In this document: positions 7,569-15,302 of the stretch, one piece after another
Numbering within the stretch: the first letter of the stretch is position 1
Layout: each line of letters starts with the position of its first letter
Assembly: GCA_963773835.1 (NCBI GenBank)
Contig: CAVZCQ010000004.1
Coordinates: 868,001-932,000 of the forward strand
DNA: 64,000 bases
From: JOPF136 sp963773835
GTDB lineage: Bacteria; Acidobacteriota; Terriglobia; Acidiferrales; UBA7541
Direction: 5' to 3'
Notes under the pieces: generated by a model
What the model saw: only the letters and a program-made list of their open reading frames with translations
Told to the model about the DNA's origin: nothing
The model's database searches: none
Position numbers and translations under genes: made by a program

Positions 7569-8696
7569 ATGCGAATCGGAATCACGTGCTACCCGACCTA
7601 CGGCGGCTCCGGAATCGTGGCCACGGAGTTGGGCATGGAGATGGCTGCGCGCGGCCACGACGTGCACTTCATCAGCTACGCTCCGCCGATCCGTTTGGAC
7701 CCGAATAGCGAGCACATCCATTTCCACGAGGTGGAAGTGGGCACCTACCCGCTGTTCGACCACCAGCCGTACACGCTCTCGCTGGCCGTGAAAATGGCGG
7801 AGGTGGCTTCCACGGCGCAACTGGACCTGCTGCACGTCCATTACGCCATCCCGCACTCGGTGAGCGCGATGCTGGCGCGGCAGATGGCGGTGCCGCGGCG
7901 GCTGCCGTTCATCACCACGCTGCACGGCACGGACATCACGCTCGTAGGACGGGACCGCAGCTACCTGCCCATCACCAAATTTTCGATCGAGCAGAGCGAC
8001 GGCATCACCTCGGTCTCGCAATACCTGAAGCGCGCCACGGTGGAAACATTCGGCATCACCCAACCCATCGAGGTGATCACGAATTTCGTCAACTGCGACG
8101 AGTACTGCCGGGTGGCCGATCCCGCGCGCCGCGCCGAATGGGCGCCCAACGGGGAGCCCATCCTGATGCACCTGTCCAATTTCCGTCCGGTGAAGCGGGT
8201 GACGGACGTGGTGGAGATTTTCACCCTGGTGCGCGAAAAGTTGCCGGCGAAACTGATAATGGTTGGCGAGGGCCCCGACCGCGGAGCCGCGGAGTGGGTA
8301 GCGACTAAAAATGGTGTAAAGAAAGATGTGCTGTTCCTCGGCAAACAGGACCGCATTTATGAAGCGCTCGCGCAGGCCGACGTCTTCCTGCTGCCGAGCG
8401 AGCTGGAATCGTTTGGCCTGGCCGCGCTGGAAGCCATGGCCTGCGAGGTGCCGGTGATCGCGACGAACGTAGGCGGACTTCCCGAGGTGGTGACCCACGG
8501 CGTGGACGGATACCTGGTGCCCGTGGGCGACGTTGCCGCGGCAGCGCGCTTCGCGATTGAGCTTCTATCCTCCCCCGAGCGCGTGCGCGAAATGGGGCAG
8601 AAAGCCAGGGCCAATGCCCGCAAGCGCTACTGCTCCAACGACGTCATTCCCCGGTACGAAGCCTACTACCGCAGCGTGCTCGAGCGCTCGTCCTGA
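7569..8696 (+). CDS. bshA: N-acetyl-alpha-D-glucosaminyl L-malate synthase (bacillithiol biosynthesis)
   Basis: A 375-residue GT4 glycosyltransferase. The N-terminus MRIGITCYPTYGGSGIVATE and the segments HVHYAIPHS, TTLHGTDITLVG and QSDGITSVSQYL are characteristic of BshA, which joins UDP-GlcNAc to L-malate in the first step of bacillithiol synthesis. The GT4 donor-binding segment LLPSELESFGLAALEAMACE is intact. Downstream bsh genes are not in this window. The gene is monocistronic here and divergent from the SDR operon. It implies that this organism uses bacillithiol as a low-molecular-weight thiol. Confidence 0.9.
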   Translation: MRIGITCYPTYGGSGIVATELGMEMAARGHDVHFISYAPPIRLDPNSEHIHFHEVEVGTYPLFDHQPYTLSLAVKMAEVASTAQLDLLHVHYAIPHSVSAMLARQMAVPRRLPFITTLHGTDITLVGRDRSYLPITKFSIEQSDGITSVSQYLKRATVETFGITQPIEVITNFVNCDEYCRVADPARRAEWAPNGEPILMHLSNFRPVKRVTDVVEIFTLVREKLPAKLIMVGEGPDRGAAEWVATKNGVKKDVLFLGKQDRIYEALAQADVFLLPSELESFGLAALEAMACEVPVIATNVGGLPEVVTHGVDGYLVPVGDVAAAARFAIELLSSPERVREMGQKARANARKRYCSNDVIPRYEAYYRSVLERSS

Positions 8697-9050
8697 GGCA
8701 TTCAAGCCGCGAAACACAAAGACAGGAAACAAAGGCTGCTATCGCCTAGCCCCAGCCGAGGCGCAAAAAGGCAAAAATCGAGTTTTCCGAAAGTGGGGCA
8801 AAAAAGGGCATTTTGTGCGAGTTGGCGAGGGGCGAATTAGGTTTACATAAGTTTGTTATCCGGACGCAGCAAGAGGGGTGAAACGGTCCAGGACGGGCGG
8901 AAAAGGAGGCCGGACCCTCCCTTCGTTAGGGCAGGCACACACCAAAAATCGGGGTGGGTCCGCCCCTGGGAAATTCTCGACTCCCGAGCGCTCTCCCGGG
9001 CCATCCGGGTGCCCTTTCTTGTAGACTTGCCGGGCGGCAGAGAGAAGGAA
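8697..9050. other. Gene-free interval with a degraded inverted repeat
   Basis: No convincing coding frame lies here. The first half is A-rich and purine-rich on the plus strand. Two arms, CGGACCC (8911-8917) and GGGTCCG (8956-8962), lie 38 nt apart in a stretch that looks like a decayed dispersed repeat. An AT-rich patch near 8838-8858 could hold a promoter for the esterase gene, but I see no clean pair of hexamers. Confidence 0.4.
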
Positions 9051-9938
9051 ATGAGAGTCCCCAATCATGTTCGCTGGCACCCACGGGCATTTCGGGAGCC
9101 GGTGCGCGCCCGAACGGATTTGCACACGAGGCGGACGAAGCGATTCCTCTGCGGATTGTTGCTGTGCATCCTGGGCACGGGCATTTCCATCGCGCAATCC
9201 AAGCCGGAAGAAGTGGTGTTTCCGGGCGGGGGACGGGAATTGCACGGGTTTCTTTGGAGGCCTGAGGGCACTGGGCCGTTTCCGGCTGTGGTGTGGAATC
9301 ACGGGAGCGAAAAGTTGCCGGGCTCCCAGCCGGCGCTGGCCGCGTTCTACACGGCGCATTCGTACGTCTTTTTTGCTCCGCATCGGCGGGGACAAGGCCG
9401 CTCACCGGGTGAATCGATTCAGGAACAGGTGTTGCAGGCGTCTCCGCGCGAGCGTGCGCGGCGGATGGTAGAGCTTCAGCAGGCGGAAGTGGCCGATGTG
9501 ATTGCCGCCGTGGATTACGTGAAGTCGTTGCCCTTCGTTGACCCTGGACGCATCGCCATTTCGGGATGTTCGTATGGAGGGATCCAAACCCTTCTGGCGG
9601 GTGAACGCGACCTGGGGGTGCGTGCGCTTGTGCCGTTCGCTCCCGGAGCCATGTCGTGGGAGGGGAACGAGCCGCTTCGAGACCGGCTGGTTCGCGCGGT
9701 GGAGCAGGCGAAGGCGCCTGTGTTTTTGATCCAGGCGGAGAACGATTACAGCCTCGGTCCCAGCCATGCGCTGAGCAAAGCAGCCAGCAAAAAGCACAAG
9801 GGTTTTCAGTCCAAGATCTATCCCGCATTCGGCAGCACACACCAGGACGGGCACTGGGGATTCTGCTCGAAGGCAACGGAGGTATGGGGAAACGATGCGC
9901 TGGCTTTTCTCGAGGCACAGATGAAGGCCGGCCGGTAG
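9051..9938 (+). CDS. Secreted alpha/beta hydrolase (dienelactone hydrolase-like)
   Basis: A 295-residue protein with a basic N-terminus (TRRTKR) followed by a hydrophobic core (FLCGLLLCILGTGISIAQS), so it is probably exported. The alpha/beta hydrolase core shows PAVVWNHGSE (oxyanion region), the nucleophile elbow GCSYGG, an acid in AENDYS and the C-terminal histidine region THQDGHWGF. These fit a carboxylic-ester or dienelactone-type hydrolase. The ATG at 9051 has AAGGA only 1-2 nt upstream; a GTG a few codons later is an alternative. It is monocistronic. Confidence 0.75.
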   Translation: MRVPNHVRWHPRAFREPVRARTDLHTRRTKRFLCGLLLCILGTGISIAQSKPEEVVFPGGGRELHGFLWRPEGTGPFPAVVWNHGSEKLPGSQPALAAFYTAHSYVFFAPHRRGQGRSPGESIQEQVLQASPRERARRMVELQQAEVADVIAAVDYVKSLPFVDPGRIAISGCSYGGIQTLLAGERDLGVRALVPFAPGAMSWEGNEPLRDRLVRAVEQAKAPVFLIQAENDYSLGPSHALSKAASKKHKGFQSKIYPAFGSTHQDGHWGFCSKATEVWGNDALAFLEAQMKAGR

Positions 9939-9977
9939 GAGTTCGAAGGATGCATGGCAGTCGGGCGGCGGGGGAAA

Positions 9978-9995
9978 CACAGGCTGAAGCCTGTG
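9978..9995. repeat. Dispersed hairpin, TGAA loop
   Basis: CACAGGC-TGAA-GCCTGTG followed by CCAC. It lies between the esterase and the VOC gene. The loop and right flank are shared with the hairpins at 37904 and 48696 and, on the other strand, at 48615. Confidence 0.65.
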
Positions 9996-10035
9996 CCACA
10001 TGAGCGTGCTAGTATGCGCGCGCCGGAGGATCACG

Positions 10036-10401
10036 ATGGCTCCAACGATGGCGAACGGCAAAATCTGCTACCTCGAGATTCCCGCCACCGATATTGCACG
10101 CTCTGCGGAGTTCTATTGGCGAGTATTCGGATGGAAAATCCGGAGACGCGGGGATGGCAGCACTGCGTTTGACGACACGACGGGCGAAGTGAGCGGTTCC
10201 TGGGTGCTCGGGCGCCCTCCGGCCGCGAAGCCCGGCCTTTTGCTTTACATCATGGTGGACAACGTGGCTGCGACAGTGGACGCGGTGGCGGCGAACGGCG
10301 GCGAAATTGTGCAGCCGATGGGCGCGGACGCGCCCGAAATCACCGCGAGGTTCCGCGACCCGGGGGGGAACGTATTCGGTCTTTACCAGCAGCCCGCCTG
10401 A
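10036..10401 (+). CDS. VOC superfamily (glyoxalase-like) protein
   Basis: A 121-residue single VOC domain: KICYLEIPATDIARSAEFYW opens the first beta-alpha-beta module, and FRDPGGNVFGLYQQ closes the second with the usual DPxGN metal-loop motif. Proteins of this type may be dioxygenases, isomerases or resistance binders, and the specific reaction is unknown. I chose the ATG at 10036 because GGAGG lies 7 nt upstream; a longer frame begins at 10000 without a ribosome site. Confidence 0.8.
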   Translation: MAPTMANGKICYLEIPATDIARSAEFYWRVFGWKIRRRGDGSTAFDDTTGEVSGSWVLGRPPAAKPGLLLYIMVDNVAATVDAVAANGGEIVQPMGADAPEITARFRDPGGNVFGLYQQPA

Positions 10402-10489
10402 CAGCAGCCAGCCAGAACCTTCCCGAAACGGCCGCCAGATGATCGAGGAGCAGGCGATGGGTCAGTGGGTGGTGATGCGGACGAACGGC

Positions 10490-10511
10490 GCACAGACACG
10501 ATTGTCTGTGC
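10490..10511. repeat. Dispersed hairpin, CGAT loop
   Basis: GCACAGACA-CGAT-TGTCTGTGC followed by TACC. It lies between the convergent VOC gene and the membrane-SRPBCC gene and resembles the hairpin at 15207 (loop TGAT, same TACC flank). Confidence 0.65.
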
Positions 10512-10536
10512 TACCGGGACCGGAAGGGCGCCGGCG

Positions 10537-11928
10537 CTATCTTGCGGCGACACATCGGGAGGCGATGTAGCGCAGAACGCGGAGATGGATTTCGTGGATG
10601 ATGTGGTCGCTCCACAGGCGCCAGTAAGACGCCGGCCACATGGTGTGGCGATACCACGTGGTGCCTTCGAGCAGCGTGCGGCCGCCGGGAAGCGGGGTCA
10701 GGCGAAACTGGCCGCCCTGGGAAACCAGGAAGCCGCGCAGATGCGGCGGGGTGACGCTTTCGTATGGGGTCCACTCCGCGAGTGGAGCGGGATTGGAATC
10801 CACGGAGAATTTCAGCAGGCGAGGCGCGTCCCACACGGTGATGGGCTCGACGAAGGCGCCCGTGGAAAACACGCAGTGGCGAACAGCGCCGGGGCCGGTG
10901 CCGGTGATTTCCGCGCGCATGGGATAGGCGACGCCGGCGCGGAACAGCCATTCGCGCGGCGGCGGCAGTTCGGCAAAGGCGATGACGTTGGGCCAGACCA
11001 CATCCGGCGGCGCATCCACTTCCACCGAGGATGTGACGGCGAACACGGGCGGCTGTGGCGCGGCCCAGTTCTCGAGCGTCATCCCCAGGGGCAATGCCAC
11101 GAGCAGCATGCCCATCATCGCCGGGGCGGCTGCCGACTGCTGCCGCCAGTGCTGGATGGAATAGGCCAGCGTGCCGCCCATCGCCGCCAGCACCAGGGCC
11201 AGCGGAGCTGCCATGAGGAGACAGATCAGCCCTTCGAGGGCGTAGGCCAGAAGTGCCAGGCCCAGCAGCATGGGAGACAAGCAGGCCACGCCGAGGCAGG
11301 AGGCAAACGTCCGCGGAGCGTGGTAGCAGTAGATGAGCACGGAGATGAATCCCATGGCAAACGGCACACCGACAAACAGTCCCCAGCCGTAAAGCGCGAG
11401 CACGTTGACGGACAACAGCGTGAGGCCCAGGCCGGCGAGCAGGGTGAGCATGGCTCCGGCGAAGGCGCTCCCCGCTGCGCTGTGCGGGATCGCGCGGTCC
11501 AGCCAGCGTCCTCGCCTCGCGACCGGCCGAATGGGCTCGAGAGGAGCATTCGCAGTGGGAATGCAGCAGAGGAACACAAAGAACAATGCGTTGAGGAAGG
11601 GCACAAAGAAGAACAGGACCAGCCAGGCGGGCAACGCCGCATCGCGCAGGCGCGCGAGCGTCAGGCAGACCCCGATCCAGACAAACGGAAGAGCCTGGAC
11701 TACGAACAGAAGGAGGGATTCGAGTTGGGTGACCGCCAACGCTCGGAATGCCACCAGCGGGCCCAGCGGAAACCAGTAGTTGAACAACATGAAGCCGCGA
11801 TGGAAGACCAGAACTGCCAGGCCGATGTCCAGCAACTGTTTGAGTAAAGCCAGGGTCAGCCCGGCCAGCAGAAACGTCCGCCGGTTGATGGCGCCCTCGC
11901 CGCGGAGGATGCGGCCGGGCGTGGTCAT
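10537..11928 (-). CDS. Multi-pass membrane protein with C-terminal SRPBCC (polyketide cyclase-like) domain
   Basis: A 463-residue protein. Residues 1-280 contain about seven hydrophobic helices. Residues about 290-460 form a soluble SRPBCC domain: VTSSVEVDAPPDVVWPNVIAF is the typical opening of a polyketide-cyclase/START-like fold, and a GGRTLLEGTTWY strand follows. The pairing of a membrane domain with an SRPBCC lipid- or ligand-binding cup suggests handling of a hydrophobic ligand at the membrane; this is inference. Its ATG overlaps the DCC-family stop by 4 nt, and it is the third gene of the GbsR-type regulator operon. Confidence 0.7.
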   Translation of the reverse strand: MTTPGRILRGEGAINRRTFLLAGLTLALLKQLLDIGLAVLVFHRGFMLFNYWFPLGPLVAFRALAVTQLESLLLFVVQALPFVWIGVCLTLARLRDAALPAWLVLFFFVPFLNALFFVFLCCIPTANAPLEPIRPVARRGRWLDRAIPHSAAGSAFAGAMLTLLAGLGLTLLSVNVLALYGWGLFVGVPFAMGFISVLIYCYHAPRTFASCLGVACLSPMLLGLALLAYALEGLICLLMAAPLALVLAAMGGTLAYSIQHWRQQSAAAPAMMGMLLVALPLGMTLENWAAPQPPVFAVTSSVEVDAPPDVVWPNVIAFAELPPPREWLFRAGVAYPMRAEITGTGPGAVRHCVFSTGAFVEPITVWDAPRLLKFSVDSNPAPLAEWTPYESVTPPHLRGFLVSQGGQFRLTPLPGGRTLLEGTTWYRHTMWPASYWRLWSDHIIHEIHLRVLRYIASRCVAAR

Positions 11929-12449
11929 CCGCCACCTGCTTGCGAGGGAGGAGGAATGGGCGAATGTGTTTGGCTGCCGGACGGGCGCGAACCCTTCGAC
12001 TCAGTGTGTTGGCTCCCTCCAAACTGCTGGCGGGCAGGCAGGATCAGCATACTGGTCGGATGCTGAAGCTCGCAGGCAGGAGAAAGGACGTGGCGGTGGC
12101 GGGAGACCCAGCGATACACGGCGCGCGCGAGCGGCATGACGCCGGGGATCCAGGCGAGCGCAGCGAATGGGCGGGCCCACCAGATCTGCCGGGCTAGGAA
12201 GACGAGCGCATCGGCGCCGCCGTAGAGGGTGTCGTCCGCCGTGAGCAGGCGCATTTCGTGGAGCAGTTCCGCCTCCGGCATGGCCAGGCGGTGGCGGACC
12301 CAGGGGGCTTGGAGCGGGGCGAGATGAAAGCCACGCGGGCCGACGAACAGTGCTATGCGCCAGGCCCAGCGCGTGCAGAATCCGCAATCGGCATCGTACA
12401 GGACCCAGCCGCGGGGCTGGGCTTGCACCCAAATGGGTTTGCGGGCCAT
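11925..12449 (-). CDS. DCC-family (DUF393) thiol-disulfide oxidoreductase-like protein
   Basis: A 174-residue protein. The N-terminal YDADCGFCTRW contains the DxxCxxC signature of the DUF393/DCC family, a thioredoxin-like group of uncertain substrate. A C-terminal segment after residue 140 is Pro/Gln-rich and looks disordered. It lies 9 nt after the GbsR-type regulator and overlaps the membrane-SRPBCC gene by 4 nt, so the three are one transcription unit. Confidence 0.8.
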   Translation of the reverse strand: MARKPIWVQAQPRGWVLYDADCGFCTRWAWRIALFVGPRGFHLAPLQAPWVRHRLAMPEAELLHEMRLLTADDTLYGGADALVFLARQIWWARPFAALAWIPGVMPLARAVYRWVSRHRHVLSPACELQHPTSMLILPARQQFGGSQHTESKGSRPSGSQTHSPIPPPSQAGGG

Positions 12450-12458
12450 GGAGACGGC

Positions 12459-13043
12459 TCAGTTCTCCGCTTCACCGTTCGAACGCGGGGCGGGACGCGT
12501 GTCTGCGTCGCGGGAGAGCGCGCCGGGGATGATGCGGCGCATCTGGCCGCGGAGTTTAGCGAAGCGGCGGAGCGAACCGGTGGGCAGGCTCCGCACTTCC
12601 TCGTAAAGCGAGCACATGGATTCCATGAATTCGAGCATGGCCAGAAGACGTTCGCGCATGTGTTTATCGCCGGGCGAGGTTTCGCGGGCGAGCTGGACGC
12701 ACTCGCGAAGGACGGCGAGCGTGGGGTCCACCTCGCGGCGCTTGCGCTCCTGGGTGATGATGCGGAACATTTCCCACACATCGGGCATGGAAACAAAATG
12801 GTCGCGGCGATCGCCCAACTGGTGCACGACGCGAACGATTCCCCAACCCTCCAGCTCGCGGAGGCTGGTGGAGACGTTGGAACGGGCGACGCCGAGCGTG
12901 GCGGCGATTTCCTCGGCCGGGAGCGCGTCGGGGGAAAGATAGAGGAGCGCGTGGATCTGGGCGACGGTGCGGTTGACGCCCCAGCGAGTGCCCATTTCGC
13001 CCCAGTGGAGGATGAATTTCTGCTGAGCAGGGGAGAGTTTCAT
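12459..13043 (-). CDS. GbsR/MarR-type transcriptional regulator
   Basis: A 194-residue protein. The opening KFILHWGEMGTRWGVNRTVAQIHALL and the winged-helix region (AEEIAATLGVARSNVSTSLRELEGWGIV, about 43-70) match the GbsR subgroup of MarR regulators. The C-terminal half is helical and probably dimerises. The ATG has GGAGG 5 nt upstream. It heads the operon with the DCC and membrane-SRPBCC genes and is likely to repress or sense for it. A TGTCG direct repeat in the upstream 50 bp is the only operator candidate I see, and it is weak. Confidence 0.8.
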   Translation of the reverse strand: MKLSPAQQKFILHWGEMGTRWGVNRTVAQIHALLYLSPDALPAEEIAATLGVARSNVSTSLRELEGWGIVRVVHQLGDRRDHFVSMPDVWEMFRIITQERKRREVDPTLAVLRECVQLARETSPGDKHMRERLLAMLEFMESMCSLYEEVRSLPTGSLRRFAKLRGQMRRIIPGALSRDADTRPAPRSNGEAEN

Positions 13044-13164
13044 GGGGGCCTCCGTTCTCTACCGACATTTCAGTCACGACAGAAGATACAGCAGACACAG
13101 GCCGATGTCAAGCCCCTTCCCTGCCTGGGGACAGAAGCGGGGAAAAGGCGCCGGAGGGGACTTA

Positions 13165-13198
13165 ACACGGAGGACACAGAGACACGGAGGACACGGAG
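13165..13198. repeat. 17-bp tandem repeat, two copies
   Basis: Two adjacent units of ACACGGAGGACAC(A/G)GAG differing at one base, in the gap between the regulator and the HEAT-like gene. It is purine-rich on the plus strand and non-coding. Confidence 0.7.
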
Positions 13199-13272
13199 AG
13201 GAGGAGAGAAAAGTGGCGGCGGAGTTGGACGCGGACGGGGAAGGACTCAGGTCAGCCGTTCGCCAGCTCACA

Positions 13273-13289
13273 CCGCCGTCTGACGGCGG
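13273..13289. repeat. Short GC hairpin
   Basis: CCGCCGT-CTG-ACGGCGG, seven pairs. It lies 20 nt past the stop of the minus-strand HEAT-like gene and may serve as its transcript end. It belongs with the dispersed hairpins of this window. Confidence 0.5.
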
Positions 13290-13308
13290 GACCTGAGCTA
13301 CAGGAGCG

Positions 13309-14097
13309 TTACGAATCGGGGAAAGAGCGGCCTTTGCCGGTGCGGCGGGCCACTTCGTGGGCGAGGTAGAGCCGGAGGTCGGGGCGGACGGTGGTAAGTT
13401 CCATGATGTCGCGGAGGTCGGCGAGCGAGATATCGGGAAGGAAGGCCATGATACGGGCGAGAGGGGTGAGCGGATGGCGGAGCAGAGCGATGCGGACCTG
13501 AGGCGAGTTGGACCATTTGGGATGGCGGGAAATGGCGTTGACCACGCGGGGAGAGAGGTCCTGGCGCGAAAGGACGCGGGTGATTTGCGCTTCGTTCAGG
13601 TGGGCATTTTCGAGCACATGAGCGAGCGTGCTGGGCAGACCTTCGACGAGCAGCGCTGCGGCCACGCGCGGAGGGCCCTGCTTTGCGAGTGTGATTTTCT
13701 GTCCCACGGGGAGCTGCGCGAGTCGATTCAACACCAAATCCTCGGCCACGCGGCGGACCTCGGCGAGTGCGGAAGGAAGCAGGCTGATGCGCGCGAGGTC
13801 GAAGAGGAACAATTGGCGCACGCAGGCGAGGGCGATGAGGCGCGGCGTATTGTGATGGCGCGCGAGGCGCAATTTAACGCGATAGCTGCGAATCCACTCG
13901 GCGCGCTGGGCGACGCGGCGGAGCAGCTCGGCGGGCGCATCTTTGCGCTCGAGCAGGCGGCAGAGCAGGGATTCGTGGAGAGCGGGATTGTCGAGAGCGG
14001 CGAAGAGGATTTCCGGGTCGGCCGAACCGATGAACACCTCGAGGGCCTCGCGGGGCGCCGTACGAGGATCCTCCGGAGGCCGCGGGCGAACCATCAA
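13309..14097 (-). CDS. All-helical repeat protein of unknown function
   Basis: A 262-residue protein rich in short amphipathic helices. Repeated blocks such as LFAALDNPALHESLLCRLLE and LPSTLAHVLENAHLNEAQIT, about 35 residues apart, resemble leucine-rich-variant, HEAT-like or DUF2336-like repeats. There is no signal peptide or membrane segment. It starts within the last 4 nt of the sugar-kinase gene, so the two are translationally coupled. I do not recognise a functional family; a scaffold or protein-binding role is plausible. Confidence 0.65.
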   Translation of the reverse strand: MMVRPRPPEDPRTAPREALEVFIGSADPEILFAALDNPALHESLLCRLLERKDAPAELLRRVAQRAEWIRSYRVKLRLARHHNTPRLIALACVRQLFLFDLARISLLPSALAEVRRVAEDLVLNRLAQLPVGQKITLAKQGPPRVAAALLVEGLPSTLAHVLENAHLNEAQITRVLSRQDLSPRVVNAISRHPKWSNSPQVRIALLRHPLTPLARIMAFLPDISLADLRDIMELTTVRPDLRLYLAHEVARRTGKGRSFPDS

Positions 14098-15059
14098 CCG
14101 GTTCCCGCGCCGCGCTGACGGCCGGCATCGGGAGAGTGGCCGCGAAAGGCGCGGCGGGCGGCTGCTCGGGCAGGAGGAATTTCCACGGGGCGGACGTGCG
14201 CGCCGCGAGCGGCGCTGTGCACGAGCGCTTCGAAGGCCTGATCGAGCAGCGCGCTGACGCCGAATACGCCTCCAGCTTCGGCGACGACGAAATCCTGCTG
14301 GGCGACCTCCAGGCGGCGGGCAACGCTGAGGACGAGATGAGAGAGCGAGAGGGCCGCGCCGAACAGGATTTCGCGCGCGGGCGTGTCGCCGGCCTCAGCG
14401 GCTTCGGCGACCAGCGGAAAAATGCGGGGGAAGACGTCATCGGGCCCGAGGGCGATGCGTTCCAAGAGCGCGCTCCAGTCCGGGCAATCGAGCGCGGCGG
14501 GAATGGAATCGGCGAGGACGGTGACCGGGGCGAGGGCGTCGCGGGCGCGTGCGACGGCGGTGACGCCGCGGCGGCCGATGTCGAAGGCGCTGCCGTCATC
14601 GCTGACCCAGGGGCCGTCGCCGCCGGCGCGGACGAGGCGGCCGTCGGGACCGCGGCCGAGGGCGGCGGAGCCGGTCCCGGCGACGATGACGATTCCGGGT
14701 CCGTCGCCCAGGCCGGCTTCGAGCGCGATATCCAGATCCGTGCAGACCTGGACGTGGGCGCTGGGAAATGTCTCCACCAGGAAGCCCATGACGCGCTTGA
14801 GCACGCGCGGCTGGCCGGCCCCGGCAATTCCCGCGCAAACGGCGGCGATGGAGGAGGCGCCCACCTGGCGGGAGGAGAGAGTTCTCTCGGCCGCGGTGCG
14901 CAGCGAAGCCTGGGCGCGGTCGAATCCGGCACGGAGCGGGTTGGCGGGCCCGGCGCTGTGTTCGGCGAGGACCTCGCCCGCGGCGTTCAGGAGCACGCAA
15001 TCGGTCTTTGTGCCGCCGCCGTCAAACCCCAGGAAATAATGTTCGCGGTCAACCATCAT
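14094..15059 (-). CDS. BadF/BadG/BcrA-type ATPase, probable N-acetylglucosamine/N-acetylmuramate kinase
   Basis: A 321-residue ASKHA-fold kinase. The phosphate-1 loop FLGFDGGGTKTDC, the GIAGAG segment, a second phosphate loop (VIVAGTGSAALG) and GGDGPWVSDDGSAFDIG match the BadF/BadG family that includes GlcNAc kinase and the clostridial MurNAc/GlcNAc kinase MurK. It is adjacent to transporters and close to namZ, nagZ and murQ, so phosphorylation of amino sugars released from peptidoglycan is likely. ATG 15059 or ATG 15056 may start it; AGGA lies just upstream of both. The last 30 residues are Arg/Gly-rich. Confidence 0.78.
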   Translation of the reverse strand: MMVDREHYFLGFDGGGTKTDCVLLNAAGEVLAEHSAGPANPLRAGFDRAQASLRTAAERTLSSRQVGASSIAAVCAGIAGAGQPRVLKRVMGFLVETFPSAHVQVCTDLDIALEAGLGDGPGIVIVAGTGSAALGRGPDGRLVRAGGDGPWVSDDGSAFDIGRRGVTAVARARDALAPVTVLADSIPAALDCPDWSALLERIALGPDDVFPRIFPLVAEAAEAGDTPAREILFGAALSLSHLVLSVARRLEVAQQDFVVAEAGGVFGVSALLDQAFEALVHSAARGAHVRPVEIPPARAAARRAFRGHSPDAGRQRGAGTG

Positions 15060-15108
15060 TGATCCTGGCCGGCTGTGCCGGCATCAATTCCCTTCCGGGT
15101 TGAACGAA

Positions 15109-15128
15109 CACAGGCGGGAGCGCCTGTG
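15109..15128. repeat. Dispersed hairpin, GGAG loop
   Basis: CACAGGCG-GGAG-CGCCTGTG followed by CCACCC, in the divergent gap between the kinase and the SSS symporter. Confidence 0.65.
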
Positions 15129-15206
15129 CCACCCGTTCGCCGATGGGGTGGTCCGGGCATTGTGTTGCGGTCGCATGGCCGGGTCAATAGGCGGCCTTGG
15201 AGCGGC

Positions 15207-15228
15207 GCACAGGCATGATTGCCTGTGC
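15207..15228. repeat. Dispersed hairpin, TGAT loop
   Basis: GCACAGGCA-TGAT-TGCCTGTGC followed by TACCC. It is the second hairpin in the same gap, about 80 bp from the first, and nearly the same as the one at 10490. Confidence 0.65.
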
Positions 15229-15302
15229 TACCCGGGTTGACACGCTCATCGCGCCCCCATAGTATCGCGCGATCCCGAAGGTTCGGGACAGTGACCGGCA
15301 CG

